From: Mannheimia haemolytica
Lineage (GTDB): Bacteria; Pseudomonadota; Gammaproteobacteria; Enterobacterales; Pasteurellaceae
Reading direction: 5' to 3'
Length of the DNA stretch: 64,000 bases
NCBI GenBank assembly: GCA_900638155.1
Contig: LR134495.1
Location: 806,001-870,000, forward strand
Made by a program: the position numbers and the translations under genes
Notes under the pieces: generated by a model
Database searches by the model: none
The model's input: only the letters and a program-made list of their open reading frames with translations
What the model was told of the DNA's origin: nothing
Part shown: piece after piece, positions 26,725 through 35,960 of the stretch
Numbering within the stretch: position 1 is the first letter of the stretch
How the letters are laid out: every line of letters starts with the position of its first letter

Positions 26725-29700
26725 TTACCAGCTATATCCCAGTTTGAAGCCGGCAAAATGTTGTTTGCCGATTTCGTTACCTTTCAATAGACCAAGGTGA
26801 GAGCTTAATTGCCATTGACCTTTTGTAACACTCACGCCCACTTCAGTTTTCAGATAACGTCCGAAACGTTGGCTAAAGGTATTGTCATTGACTGCCACAC
26901 TCAAGCGTTTGCTGCTGGCATCGACATAATGTGCGGCAAGGCTAGGCTCAACTTTCCAGCCGGAGAGGTCAAAGGCCTTGCTGACTTTCACACCTGCTTG
27001 GTAGGCCATAAAGTGTGCTTTCGGGCTGCGGACTTCTACTTCACCCAGTTTGTAATCTTGTGCGCTGAAGCGATAGTAACGTGCGCCAATAGCAGGCTGA
27101 ACTTGTACGCCGGCTAAGTCGAAGTTATGTCCAAGATTTGCCCCAATCGCCATAATATGACGGTTAAAGCGGTTTTCCCCGAATAGATTGATACGGTTTT
27201 TCGCTTTACCGTAGCTACCGTCTAGGCTGACGAAAGTCCCGTTTTCCGAATGCCATTTACCATATAGGCTTGCCATCAGTAAGTTGGACTTGCCGTTCAC
27301 TCCCTCATCAAATTCCGCATTAGCGTGGTTGCGGGATAGCACCACACCGGCATTGATACCGTTTGCAAGCGGTAATTCTACGCCTAACTGAGTGAGGTTG
27401 GTTTGTTGCTCATACGGGCGATATAAATCCGATTTGTGTTCGGTTTTTTGATGTTCGATACTGCTCCAAACGTGGAATTTATCGTGTTTTGCGAACAGTT
27501 GGCGATCTAAGCCTTGCCCGATTTGCAACGCAGAATTTGCCTGTGCCGATAGCTCGGAAAGAGCGGTATTGGCATATTGGCTTACCCAGTCGCTTTGTTG
27601 AATATTACTACTGTCAGTGTCTGCGTGTGCTTGTAGATGCTCACAATTTGCACCATTCTCTTGGCAAAGTTTTAGTGCCTCAGCGTTTAAAATTGCTTCA
27701 CTATTTCCAGCAGTTATACGTAAGGTCGCTAATTTTGCTTCTACTTGTTTTGCAATATTTTGTGCAGTTTCAACCGCTTGTTCTACGTTAGCAATTTGCG
27801 CAGCGGCTGCTTTAGCATTGTTTTCTGCTGTAGTGAGTGCAGCACTCGCTTGTGTGACTTTCTGCTTTGCTGTCGTAATTTGCCCTTGGATTTGGCGGTA
27901 ATACGTTGGATAGTAACGGCGGTAGTAATCAGCATATTGTTGCAAACGGGTTAATTCGCTATTTGCTTGGCTAAGCTGAGATTGTGCGTTTGCAGCGGCT
28001 TGTTTAGCATTTTTCTCTGCTTGGCGCTCTTTCTCGGCTTCTGCGTTCAAACGGCTGATTTCCTGTTTTTGTTTATCCGCTTCTGCAATAGCATGGTCTA
28101 ATTCCGCTTTCGCCGTTGCAATCGACTGATTCCGATCTTTAGCATCTTTTAACGGATTGTATAAGCGATAGTCGTTGCTTCGATTTGCCAGCACATAACG
28201 ATATGCACCTAAATCAACATAACCATTTTCCAGTGAGACTTTAGCTTTATCGGCTTGCTCGTGGTGCGTTAAAGTTAATAAACTTAACGGGCTAATAACT
28301 TCAGCTTCTTTGCCACTGTTGCGCAATGCAAGAGTGAAAGTTCCCTCGGCGAGACCATTTACCTGTAGGTGATCGCCTTTGCCAGCAGCAATATCGGTTA
28401 AGTAGTTGATTTTGGCATTACCTTGGAAATTACCGTCAATAATCAACTTATTAAAACGAGTCGGTATCTCGCCTGTTACAAATTTTTCATTCAGGTTGAT
28501 GGTTGAACCGTTTTCTGCCACTAAATTGCCAGTACGGCTATCCCCAGTATTTGTCCAGCTTGCTTGGTTAGCTAAACGAATGCTCGTTGTTGCTGCTGCT
28601 TGAATGGTGCCAATCAGGTTCGCTTTGCCGATGTGTAATTGGCTCTGTGCTGCCAAGCTGACATCACCATTAATTTGTGTTGTGGGCAGTGTTGCAAAAA
28701 TTTCATCAGAAACGACCGCTTGTGTATCGCAGCTTGTTTTACCGGTGTACTCAGAATAGTAGCAACTTGGAGTTTGCCCGTTGATAAAGCCTAAATGTAG
28801 CTGTGCATGGTCATTCGCTGCCAAGTTTGCTTGCAGGTTTGAGACATTACGACCAACATAAAGTTGAGCGTATTGGTTTAGCTGAATATTATCCGCCTTA
28901 AATTGACGATTTTGCCAATCATCGGCATAAACGACATCTTGCTTATTGATCACATCATAAGCGTGAGGAGTCGGTCTGCCGGAAAGTAGCACTTTACCGC
29001 CTTTCACAGTCAGATCGCCGTTTAAGTTCAAACCACCAGAGAAGGTATAAATACTATTGAGCTTTTCTTGCTCTATTGGTGCGTTTTTACGGGCTAATAC
29101 TTTGTTGATCGCTTGATTGCGATCTGCAGCTAAAAATTCCCAATGCTCGCTGCTTAAGCCACCGCGAGGAACAGGTTGTTTTGGATCACCTTTTAATGCA
29201 AAGTATTCCCGAATTTTAGTTTTCGGATTGGTGAACTGATAAATATCTGCACCAGCTACTAGCCCCTTACCCCAAGTTACTTCAGAGGCAGTTGCCAGCG
29301 GTGTAGAGGCTTTTGGATTATATACCACATTCAAACGACCGTTATGTTGGACGTTATCTGTTTCGCCAATAAAACCGTTAAAGCTATTATAGCGATGCTC
29401 TAGACCTTTTTGCGCGAGTACTTGTTTTACTGCTGTATCCTTGTCAGAAGAGAGGAAGGTCCAGTGGGCATTACTTGCGCCATTCGTTGGCATATATTGG
29501 TTTGGATTGCCTTTAAGTGTAAAGTAATCGGTACGGTTATTAGCTCGTGGATTAATGTATTCATAAATATCAGCACCGTTTTCTTTCCACGTTCCCCATT
29601 TTAAGTCTGTTGCTTCAGGAGCTTTCGGACCATTAATGGTGAGTGTTGCAGCTTTTTGTAGATGATTATTAACAATACGCGCACCATCATCACTGTTTTG

Positions 29701-31236
29701 AATACGATTAAACGCAATGTCGTTGCCGTTGAGATCTAAACGACCACCACGGAAGCCAAAGTAAATCTTATTTGGATCGACTTGATCAGCACTGTTTAAT
29801 ACAACGGTTGAACGGCCGCTCACAATACCAACTTGGTTAAATGCAGATTTTTTGCCATTTTCACCCGCTTGTTGGTTCAAAATGACAGTGCCTTGTCCAA
29901 CACTAATGTCACCAAGATTTTCGCCTTTACCGTTAATATGTAGCGTACCTTCGCCCAATTTAGATAAACGGTCGCCTTGTGGGTTTTTGACTTGCCAGTT
30001 GACTTGCTTATCTTTAGCAACAACTATCCCGGCACCAAGCCAAGTTTGGTCGTTTTCAGGTCGAACAGTAGTATTAGCATTGAAATATAATGCACCAGCA
30101 CCTTGGTCAATATCGGTTTTCAATACGATAGTGCTATCTTGTCCTTCAATGTTTAGGGTTTTTCCTGTGTTGTCTTGCGGAAGTTGTAGCTGAGGTGTAC
30201 CACCATAGCCTAATGGAGAAGCGCTATTGTCTTTAATTGAACGATCGGCAAGCGAAACCGTTAAGTTTTGTCCTTTATTACCAATGCTACTCTCTTTACC
30301 CTGTGCAGACCATTCAAAGACGGCATTTTGTTGTGCATTGGTTAATGTGCCGGCAATATCTTCAGCAAACTGTTTATCGTGATAATCCTGACGGATAATA
30401 CCAGCACGGTTATAGTAGTTGTTTGCAGGCGTACCAAAGGTGTAAGTAGCCAGTAGTAACCAACGTTTCGTTTTCTGATCGTAACCATACACACCTGAAC
30501 CACTATCACCACGAGTACCAAATGCAGTTAATGCTCCATATGGGCTATTGTTTAATGCATCTCCTCTAAAATCTAGCCAGTAATCGGAATTATGTACCGC
30601 GATTGGTAAATGAACTCCCCCGGTTAAATATTGGTAAGATGTTGAAATTTGGTTGTCTTTATGCTCGGTATTTTTGACTATTTGACGACCAGAGCCTAAA
30701 CGAGCGAAATGGCTAAAACGGCTGCTGTCTTGATAGATAGCTGCATTGTTCCCTAAATCAGTGACCGTTGTTGGCACAACTTCGGTCACTAACTTATTTA
30801 AACGAGGCACTTGGTAGTCGTGATGGCGATCCCCATCAACTTTTTCATAGTCGTTACGATCAACGACTTTGTAAGTGTAGTGGTGTGCATCAGCATTTAC
30901 TCCAGGTGCACCAAATTCTACCGTATTGTAATGGGTATTATGAGCTACGCTGACTAAATATTGTGGGGCAACCAAAGTCGCAATCCCCAAGTTACGGTTT
31001 GCAGCACTAAAATCTGGCATCGGTACATTTGGGAACAGCGTGCCTAGTGAATTACCATTTGTATCTTTAATTTCAATATTACTTGCACCGACAGTAAATT
31101 TGCCTTTATTTTCAGCAAAATCACGGTAGTACTGAATATTGATATCATCACGAAATACAGAGGCTGTCGATGGTAAACTAACAGCAAATGCCACAAAGCT
31201 GGCAAGGTAAGAAAGTGGAAAGTTTTTATTTATCAT
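26725..31236 (-). CDS. S6-family serine protease autotransporter (IgA1-protease/Hap-like)
   Basis: 1503 residues. A signal peptide (1 to about 26) precedes a chymotrypsin-like S6 protease domain with catalytic triad H99 (SVAHN), D140 (HHDYQVPRLNKLVTE) and S245 (GDSGSG), almost exactly the Hap numbering. A long beta-helix passenger contains two imperfect copies (about 546-610 and 655-717) of a module with ADIY..NP and YF.LKG..P..P...HW.FL. A coiled-coil linker (about 1040-1190) and a C-terminal beta-barrel ending in GFKLGYSW follow. It is secreted across the outer membrane and cleaves host proteins. The substrate (immunoglobulin or other) cannot be told from sequence. Confidence 0.93.
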   Translation of the reverse strand: MINKNFPLSYLASFVAFAVSLPSTASVFRDDINIQYYRDFAENKGKFTVGASNIEIKDTNGNSLGTLFPNVPMPDFSAANRNLGIATLVAPQYLVSVAHNTHYNTVEFGAPGVNADAHHYTYKVVDRNDYEKVDGDRHHDYQVPRLNKLVTEVVPTTVTDLGNNAAIYQDSSRFSHFARLGSGRQIVKNTEHKDNQISTSYQYLTGGVHLPIAVHNSDYWLDFRGDALNNSPYGALTAFGTRGDSGSGVYGYDQKTKRWLLLATYTFGTPANNYYNRAGIIRQDYHDKQFAEDIAGTLTNAQQNAVFEWSAQGKESSIGNKGQNLTVSLADRSIKDNSASPLGYGGTPQLQLPQDNTGKTLNIEGQDSTIVLKTDIDQGAGALYFNANTTVRPENDQTWLGAGIVVAKDKQVNWQVKNPQGDRLSKLGEGTLHINGKGENLGDISVGQGTVILNQQAGENGKKSAFNQVGIVSGRSTVVLNSADQVDPNKIYFGFRGGRLDLNGNDIAFNRIQNSDDGARIVNNHLQKAATLTINGPKAPEATDLKWGTWKENGADIYEYINPRANNRTDYFTLKGNPNQYMPTNGASNAHWTFLSSDKDTAVKQVLAQKGLEHRYNSFNGFIGETDNVQHNGRLNVVYNPKASTPLATASEVTWGKGLVAGADIYQFTNPKTKIREYFALKGDPKQPVPRGGLSSEHWEFLAADRNQAINKVLARKNAPIEQEKLNSIYTFSGGLNLNGDLTVKGGKVLLSGRPTPHAYDVINKQDVVYADDWQNRQFKADNIQLNQYAQLYVGRNVSNLQANLAANDHAQLHLGFINGQTPSCYYSEYTGKTSCDTQAVVSDEIFATLPTTQINGDVSLAAQSQLHIGKANLIGTIQAAATTSIRLANQASWTNTGDSRTGNLVAENGSTINLNEKFVTGEIPTRFNKLIIDGNFQGNAKINYLTDIAAGKGDHLQVNGLAEGTFTLALRNSGKEAEVISPLSLLTLTHHEQADKAKVSLENGYVDLGAYRYVLANRSNDYRLYNPLKDAKDRNQSIATAKAELDHAIAEADKQKQEISRLNAEAEKERQAEKNAKQAAANAQSQLSQANSELTRLQQYADYYRRYYPTYYRQIQGQITTAKQKVTQASAALTTAENNAKAAAAQIANVEQAVETAQNIAKQVEAKLATLRITAGNSEAILNAEALKLCQENGANCEHLQAHADTDSSNIQQSDWVSQYANTALSELSAQANSALQIGQGLDRQLFAKHDKFHVWSSIEHQKTEHKSDLYRPYEQQTNLTQLGVELPLANGINAGVVLSRNHANAEFDEGVNGKSNLLMASLYGKWHSENGTFVSLDGSYGKAKNRINLFGENRFNRHIMAIGANLGHNFDLAGVQVQPAIGARYYRFSAQDYKLGEVEVRSPKAHFMAYQAGVKVSKAFDLSGWKVEPSLAAHYVDASSKRLSVAVNDNTFSQRFGRYLKTEVGVSVTKGQWQLSSHLGLLKGNEIGKQHFAGFKLGYSW

Positions 31237-31357
31237 AAAATGTTAATAAATTGCTAATATTAATGGAGTAAAAAGGTGGGGTATTCTATAGATAATTATG
31301 TATTTGGCAAGAGGTCTTACCTGTTTTTTATACAAATTTACAATCTTAAGATAGGCA

Positions 31358-31386
31358 AAAGCAGCTACGGTATACGCAGCTGCTTT
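31358..31386 (-). terminator. fbp terminator
   Basis: AAAGCAGCT / AGCTGCTTT (31358-31366 and 31378-31386) with an 11-nt inner segment, followed by T-rich sequence on the minus strand. It lies 34 bp after the fbp stop. The rest of 31237-31357 is the AT-rich upstream region of the autotransporter gene. Confidence 0.7.
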
Positions 31387-31419
31387 GTTGAAAGTCTTAT
31401 TGAGTGATAAACAGGAGCA

Positions 31420-32424
31420 TTATTTTGCAAATTCTTGCATAAATTCGCCCGCTTGTTTGACCATTGAGGTTGAACCGACAAAGAACGGTACACGCTGGTG
31501 TAGCTCTGTTGGCTTAATATCTAAAATCGGATTAATACCATCTGTCGCCATTCCTCCGGCTTGTTCGGCAAGAAACGCAATCGGGTTGCATTCATAGAGT
31601 AAACGCAATTTCCCTTTTGGATATACGGTGGAGGTTGGGTAAATATAAATACCGCCTTTTAATAAATTGCGGTGAAAATCGGACACCAGCGAGCCGATAT
31701 AGCGTGAAGAATACGGACGTTTGCTAGCTTCATCGGTTTCTTGGCAATACTTAATAAAGCGTTTCACCCCTTGTGGGAAAGTAACATACTGCCCTTCATT
31801 GATGGAGTAATATTTTCCTTCGGTAGGGGTTTTTAGATCAGGGTGTGAAAGAATAAATAAGCCTAATGACGGATCATAGGTAAAACCGTTCACGCCATTG
31901 CCTGTGGTGTAAACCAGCATTGTTGAAGAACCATAAGTAACGTAGCCAGCAGCGACTTGTTTACGTCCCTCCTGCAAGAAATCTTCTTGTGTTACCGGTG
32001 TGCCGATAGGGGAAACACGGCGGTAAATAGAGAAGATTGTTCCCACAGAAACATTCACTTCAATATTGGAGGAACCATCAAGCGGATCGGTCATTAAAAT
32101 ATATTTTGCATTTCTCCCACGCTCATTATCAAAGGCAACAAAATTATCATCTTCTTCCGATGCAAAGCCAGCAACATCTTCACGCGCAAGTAACGCTTTT
32201 TTCATCGTTTCGTTGGCGAATACATCGAGCTTCATTTGGGCTTCGCCCTGTACATTTTCAGAGCCTGCCGTACCTAAAATATCTTGACTTAAACCGGCAC
32301 GATTGATTTCACGATGAATAATTTTAGCTGCTAAACGAATAGAAGATAAAATCCCACTTAATTCCCCTTTTGCCCCTGGGTATTCTGCTTGTTTTTCAAT
32401 AATAAATTCGCCGAGTGTTTTCAT
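31420..32424 (-). CDS. fbp: Fructose-1,6-bisphosphatase class I
   Basis: 334 residues. Metal-site motif [22 protein letters not shown] and the substrate region [22 protein letters not shown] are intact. It hydrolyses fructose-1,6-bisphosphate in gluconeogenesis and depends on Mg2+. RBS AAGGAG lies upstream. It is divergent from a yeaD-like mutarotase gene. A consensus CRP site lies between them, centred 86 bp upstream of the fbp start codon, so cAMP control is plausible. Confidence 0.96.
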   Translation of the reverse strand: MKTLGEFIIEKQAEYPGAKGELSGILSSIRLAAKIIHREINRAGLSQDILGTAGSENVQGEAQMKLDVFANETMKKALLAREDVAGFASEEDDNFVAFDNERGRNAKYILMTDPLDGSSNIEVNVSVGTIFSIYRRVSPIGTPVTQEDFLQEGRKQVAAGYVTYGSSTMLVYTTGNGVNGFTYDPSLGLFILSHPDLKTPTEGKYYSINEGQYVTFPQGVKRFIKYCQETDEASKRPYSSRYIGSLVSDFHRNLLKGGIYIYPTSTVYPKGKLRLLYECNPIAFLAEQAGGMATDGINPILDIKPTELHQRVPFFVGSTSMVKQAGEFMQEFAK

Positions 32425-32502
32425 TTTTTTCTCCTTCGCTATGTTAGAATGCCCTTATTATAACGATTACCTTTAAAGAGGTAGCGGTTTAAGCTTTAAT
32501 TC

Positions 32503-32518
32503 TGTGATCCACTTCACA
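32503..32518. promoter_or_regulatory. Consensus CRP site between fbp and the yeaD-like gene
   Basis: TGTGA-TCCACT-TCACA has both CRP half-sites perfect with the standard 6-bp spacer. It is centred at 32510.5: 86 bp from the fbp ATG and 37 bp from the mutarotase ATG. Confidence 0.82.
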
Positions 32519-32547
32519 TTTTATCTTTCAAGATGAGGAGCAATACG

Positions 32548-33339
32548 ATGAATAATCTACGAATCAAAATGATCAGCCCTGAAATAGCATTAGCAAAATA
32601 TAATGAATTGGATGTTTTAGAGATTAATCACTCCAAAGTGAAGGCTAAAATTGCATTGCAAGGTGCGCAGTTACTGAGTTGGCAACCTAAAAATACTCAG
32701 CAAGATGCATTATGGTTAAGTGAAATTGAACCTTTCCAAACAGGTGTGGCGATTCGTGGCGGCATACCGATTTGCCACCCTTGGTTTGGCACAGACAAAA
32801 AGCCTGCTCACGGCACAGCCCGTATTCAAGCGTGGAATTTGCTGGAACATACTTCATCAGCAGATGGGATTCGTGTTGTTTTGGGGTTAGAAAATCAGGC
32901 AAAACTCGAGATGATACTAGGCGAAGTCTGCGAGTTGTATTTTACTCACTTAGCTCTGGAACCGGCACAGGCTGCATTGCATACTTATTTTCAGGTCGGT
33001 GATATTACGAAAATGGAAGTACAAGGCTTGGCAACACAATGTTTTGATAAATTGACGAATCAAGAAGTTGAAGTGCCATCGCCTCGCAAGATAAGTGAAA
33101 ATGTGGATTGTATTTATCCGGCACAAGCGGTGAATTTTATTCAAGATTTTGCAAATCAGCGCACCATTAAAGTGGAGCATATTAATGCGACCGAAACCGT
33201 ACTTTGGAATCCTTGGCATAATACTATTAGTGCGATGACAGAAACGGCGTATCAAAATATGGTATGTGTGGAAACAGCACGGATAAATACCTTACTTCAA
33301 CAAAATGAAACGCTAGGAGTGAGAATTTTGGTGCGATAA
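32548..33339 (+). CDS. D-hexose-6-phosphate mutarotase (YeaD-like, aldose 1-epimerase family)
   Basis: 263 residues from the ATG at 32548, with GAGGAG about 8 nt upstream; an in-frame ATG 15 nt earlier would place that RBS inside the coding region. Motifs typical of YeaD: GAQLLSWQP, then AIRGGIPICHPWFG and HGTARIQAWNL (active-site histidine region), and VVWNP-like LWNPWHNT near the C-terminus. It interconverts anomers of glucose-6-phosphate and related sugars. It is divergent from fbp, fitting a sugar-phosphate role. Confidence 0.88.
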   Translation: MNNLRIKMISPEIALAKYNELDVLEINHSKVKAKIALQGAQLLSWQPKNTQQDALWLSEIEPFQTGVAIRGGIPICHPWFGTDKKPAHGTARIQAWNLLEHTSSADGIRVVLGLENQAKLEMILGEVCELYFTHLALEPAQAALHTYFQVGDITKMEVQGLATQCFDKLTNQEVEVPSPRKISENVDCIYPAQAVNFIQDFANQRTIKVEHINATETVLWNPWHNTISAMTETAYQNMVCVETARINTLLQQNETLGVRILVR

Positions 33340-33407
33340 TGTTTAATGAGAGCAAGCAGCTGAATTAGTAATATTGTTTACAAATTTAACTGCTTGTTTT
33401 TTTGTAT

Positions 33408-34097
33408 TTACACTAGATCAAACAGTAAAAATTCCACGTTATCTTGAACGTTGATTTCAAGCAGCGCTTCTTGGCGAATGCCTAAAGCATCGCTGGTAGA
33501 AAGCTCAACGCCGTTCACGCTTAAATTTCCTTTCACTACTTGTAACCAATAATTGCGGTTCGAGTTTAAGGCAATGCTATCCGATTTTGCACTCGGGTAT
33601 TGATAACGCCACAGCTTCATATCTTGGTAAATTTTAAATGAACCTTCTTCTGCGTTTGGCGAAAGAATCAAGGAGGCTCCCTCTTTCGGGGTAAATTTGT
33701 CTTGGCTGTAGCGTGGGGTCACATCTTTTTGGTTTGGGATAATCCAAATCTGGTAAAGGTGTAAGCTTTCATTCGGATCTGGATTAATTTCTGAATGGAA
33801 AACCCCGGTTCCGGCAGACATAATTTGAAATTCGCCAGCTTTTACTTCGGTTTTATTACCCATACTGTCTTCGTGAGCCACACGTCCTTTTAACACATAA
33901 GTTAAAATTTCCATATTATCGTGCGGGTGCTTGCCAAAACCGTGATTAGGTGCAATGAAATCTTCGTTAATTACCCGTAAATGTGAAAAATGGATATGTT
34001 TTGGGTCGTAATAATTGGCAAAGGAAAAAGTGTGGTAGCTTTTAAGCCAGCTAAAAGAACCATCGCCTCGTTCATTGGCTTTTCTCAGTTGTAACAT
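33408..34097 (-). CDS. Pirin family protein (YhhW-like, quercetinase fold)
   Basis: 229 residues, a bicupin. The metal ligands of the N-terminal cupin are visible: H57 and H59 (GKHPHDNMEI), H101 and E103 (GTGVFHSEIN). E. coli YhhW of similar length has quercetin 2,3-dioxygenase activity in vitro; the natural role is unclear. It is monocistronic and cytoplasmic, divergent from yhhQ. Confidence 0.9.
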   Translation of the reverse strand: MLQLRKANERGDGSFSWLKSYHTFSFANYYDPKHIHFSHLRVINEDFIAPNHGFGKHPHDNMEILTYVLKGRVAHEDSMGNKTEVKAGEFQIMSAGTGVFHSEINPDPNESLHLYQIWIIPNQKDVTPRYSQDKFTPKEGASLILSPNAEEGSFKIYQDMKLWRYQYPSAKSDSIALNSNRNYWLQVVKGNLSVNGVELSTSDALGIRQEALLEINVQDNVEFLLFDLV

Positions 34098-34239
34098 TAT
34101 TTATTCCTTATGTAAGTGTTAAGTTGTGCCATTTTACTTTATGTCAAAAATAGATAAACCCTAATTTAATAGATTAATTGTTTCATTTTTTGAAATAATA
34201 TGAGCTTGATTTTTATGGGAAAGTGTATAGAATAATGCC

Positions 34240-34285
34240 CCCTTGAGTTCCCTTACCTCAAGTTTTCATTTAACGAAAAAGGATA
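34240..34285 (+). promoter_or_regulatory. Probable preQ1-I riboswitch overlapping the yhhQ ribosome binding site
   Basis: P1 is CTTGAG (34242-34247) / CTCAAG (34257-34262). The 9-nt loop TTCCCTTAC begins with U and ends in UAC, like known class-I preQ1 aptamers. A 16-nt A/T-rich tail leads to AAGGA (34279-34283), the yhhQ Shine-Dalgarno, and CCTT in the loop can pair with its AAGG to form the H-type pseudoknot. Ligand binding would hide the RBS. The downstream gene, a queuosine precursor transporter, is the expected target. Confidence 0.75.
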
Positions 34286-34289
34286 CAAT

Positions 34290-34955
34290 ATGAACTTTAC
34301 TACTTATTTTTCGGATGAGAACAAACGTCGTTCTCTAATTTTACTTTCACTTTTCCATATTTTTATCATCGCAATTAGCAACTATTTAGTGCAAATTAGC
34401 TTTGAAGTTCAAGTACCACTAACAGAATTTAGCTTTCCGACAACTTGGGGAACGTTAACATTCCCATTTATTTTCTTAGCGACCGATTTAACCGTGCGTG
34501 TATTTGGTGCAGATCTTGCTAGAAAAATTATTTTTGTTGTGATGTTTCCGGCACTTGTCATAAGCTATGTGATTTCCGTTTTATTCTTTGAAACCCAATT
34601 TCAAGGCTTTAGTGCATTAACTGAGTTCAATTTTTTTGTTTTCCGTATTGCACTGGCTAGCTTTGCAGCTTATTTAGTTGGGCAATTATTAGACGTTCTA
34701 GTATTTAATAGTTTAAGACAAGGTAAGCGTTGGTGGCTTGCTCCAACCTGTTCAACCATTTTTGGTACTTTAATTGATACTTTTGTGTTCTTTGCGGTTG
34801 CCTTTTATAAAAGTAGCGATGAATATATGGCAGAGCATTGGTTTACTATTGGTTCGGTCGATTATGCGTTTAAACTCTTTGTGAGCCTACTGCTATTTCT
34901 ACCGCTTTATGGTGTGATATTAAATTTCATTATGAAGAAACTTGATTTAAAGTAG
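34290..34955 (+). CDS. yhhQ: Queuosine precursor transporter (YhhQ/COG1738)
   Basis: 221 residues with about six hydrophobic segments. The family motif TFPFIFLATDLTVRVFGADLARKIIF (about 56-80) and the later DTFVFF stretch are present. E. coli YhhQ imports preQ0 and preQ1 for queuosine tRNA modification. RBS AAGGA, 6 nt before the ATG, is embedded in the predicted preQ1-I aptamer. It is followed after 85 bp by map. Confidence 0.92.
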   Translation: MNFTTYFSDENKRRSLILLSLFHIFIIAISNYLVQISFEVQVPLTEFSFPTTWGTLTFPFIFLATDLTVRVFGADLARKIIFVVMFPALVISYVISVLFFETQFQGFSALTEFNFFVFRIALASFAAYLVGQLLDVLVFNSLRQGKRWWLAPTCSTIFGTLIDTFVFFAVAFYKSSDEYMAEHWFTIGSVDYAFKLFVSLLLFLPLYGVILNFIMKKLDLK

Positions 34956-35040
34956 AAATCTAAACTGAGGTTTGGGGATTGTGCTGAAAAAAGGTATAAT
35001 CCCCTTACTTTTTATGGCAGATATAGCAGAGAGCAATGTA

Positions 35041-35844
35041 ATGAATAATATTCCATTAAGAAACGAAGAAGAAATTCAAAAACTACGAGTAGCCTGTAAA
35101 CTGGCTTCAGATGTTTTAGTAATGATCGCCCCTTATGTGAAAGAGGGCGTAACAACTGGTGAATTAGATAAAATTTGTCACGAATACATTTTGGCAAATG
35201 GCGCAACTTCAGCCAGTTTGGGCTATCACGGCTTCCCAAAATCGGTGTGCATTTCGTTAAATGAGGTCGTTTGTCACGGTATTCCAAGTGATGACAAGAA
35301 GCTGAAAAAAGGCGATATTTTAAACATTGATGTAACTGTCATCAAAGACGGCTACTATGGCGATAACTCGATGATGTATGTGGTTGGTGAGCCAAGTGTG
35401 CGTGATAAACGCTTAATGGCGGTTACGCTAGAGTCCCTTTATGTCGGGATTCGCACCGTGAAAGCGGGTGTGCGTTTAAAAGAAATTGGTACAGCGATTC
35501 AAAAATATGTGGAAAAAGAAGGCTTTTCGGTGGTGCGTGAATATTGTGGACACGGCATTGGTACCGAATTCCATTGCGATCCGCAAGTGGTGCATTATGC
35601 TACCGATGATGGTGGTGTAGTGTTAAAAGAAGGTATGGTGTTTACGATTGAGCCAATGGTGAATGCCGGCAAAAAAGAAGTCCGCTTGATGGGTGACGGT
35701 TGGACGGTGAAAACCAAAGACCGTAGCCACTCCGCACAATATGAGCATCAAATTGTAGTGACTAAAGACGGTTGTGAAGTGCTAACAATTCGGGATGAAG
35801 AGATTGCCGAAGGGCGTATTTCTCGAATTATGCACAACAGCTAA
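35041..35844 (+). CDS. map: Methionine aminopeptidase type I
   Basis: 267 residues from the ATG at 35041 (E. coli Map is 264); the in-frame extension to 34972 is not conserved. The metal ligands and catalytic histidine are visible: H79 (VCHGIP), D97 (NIDVTV), D108 (GDNS), the HGIGTEFH histidine, the glutamate of FTIEPMV and that of YEHQIVV. It removes initiator methionine from nascent proteins. Here map is not next to rpsB. A terminator follows about 65 bp downstream. Confidence 0.95.
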   Translation: MNNIPLRNEEEIQKLRVACKLASDVLVMIAPYVKEGVTTGELDKICHEYILANGATSASLGYHGFPKSVCISLNEVVCHGIPSDDKKLKKGDILNIDVTVIKDGYYGDNSMMYVVGEPSVRDKRLMAVTLESLYVGIRTVKAGVRLKEIGTAIQKYVEKEGFSVVREYCGHGIGTEFHCDPQVVHYATDDGGVVLKEGMVFTIEPMVNAGKKEVRLMGDGWTVKTKDRSHSAQYEHQIVVTKDGCEVLTIRDEEIAEGRISRIMHNS

Positions 35845-35910
35845 TTTGCAAATTTTTAGCGAACAATGACCGCTTGCGAAACTCATTGTTAAGCTAAGGC
35901 GTTTAAAAAC

Positions 35911-35945
35911 AAAAGGGATTAAGCTAATACTTAATCCCTTTTTTT
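35911..35945. terminator. Bidirectional terminator between map and scrA
   Basis: AAAAGGGATTAAG (35911-35923) / CTTAATCCCTTTT (35930-35942) with a 6-nt loop and T run. Its core is nearly identical to the terminator at 4333-4371. Confidence 0.88.
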
Positions 35946-35960
35946 GTGATCTATTTTTGA

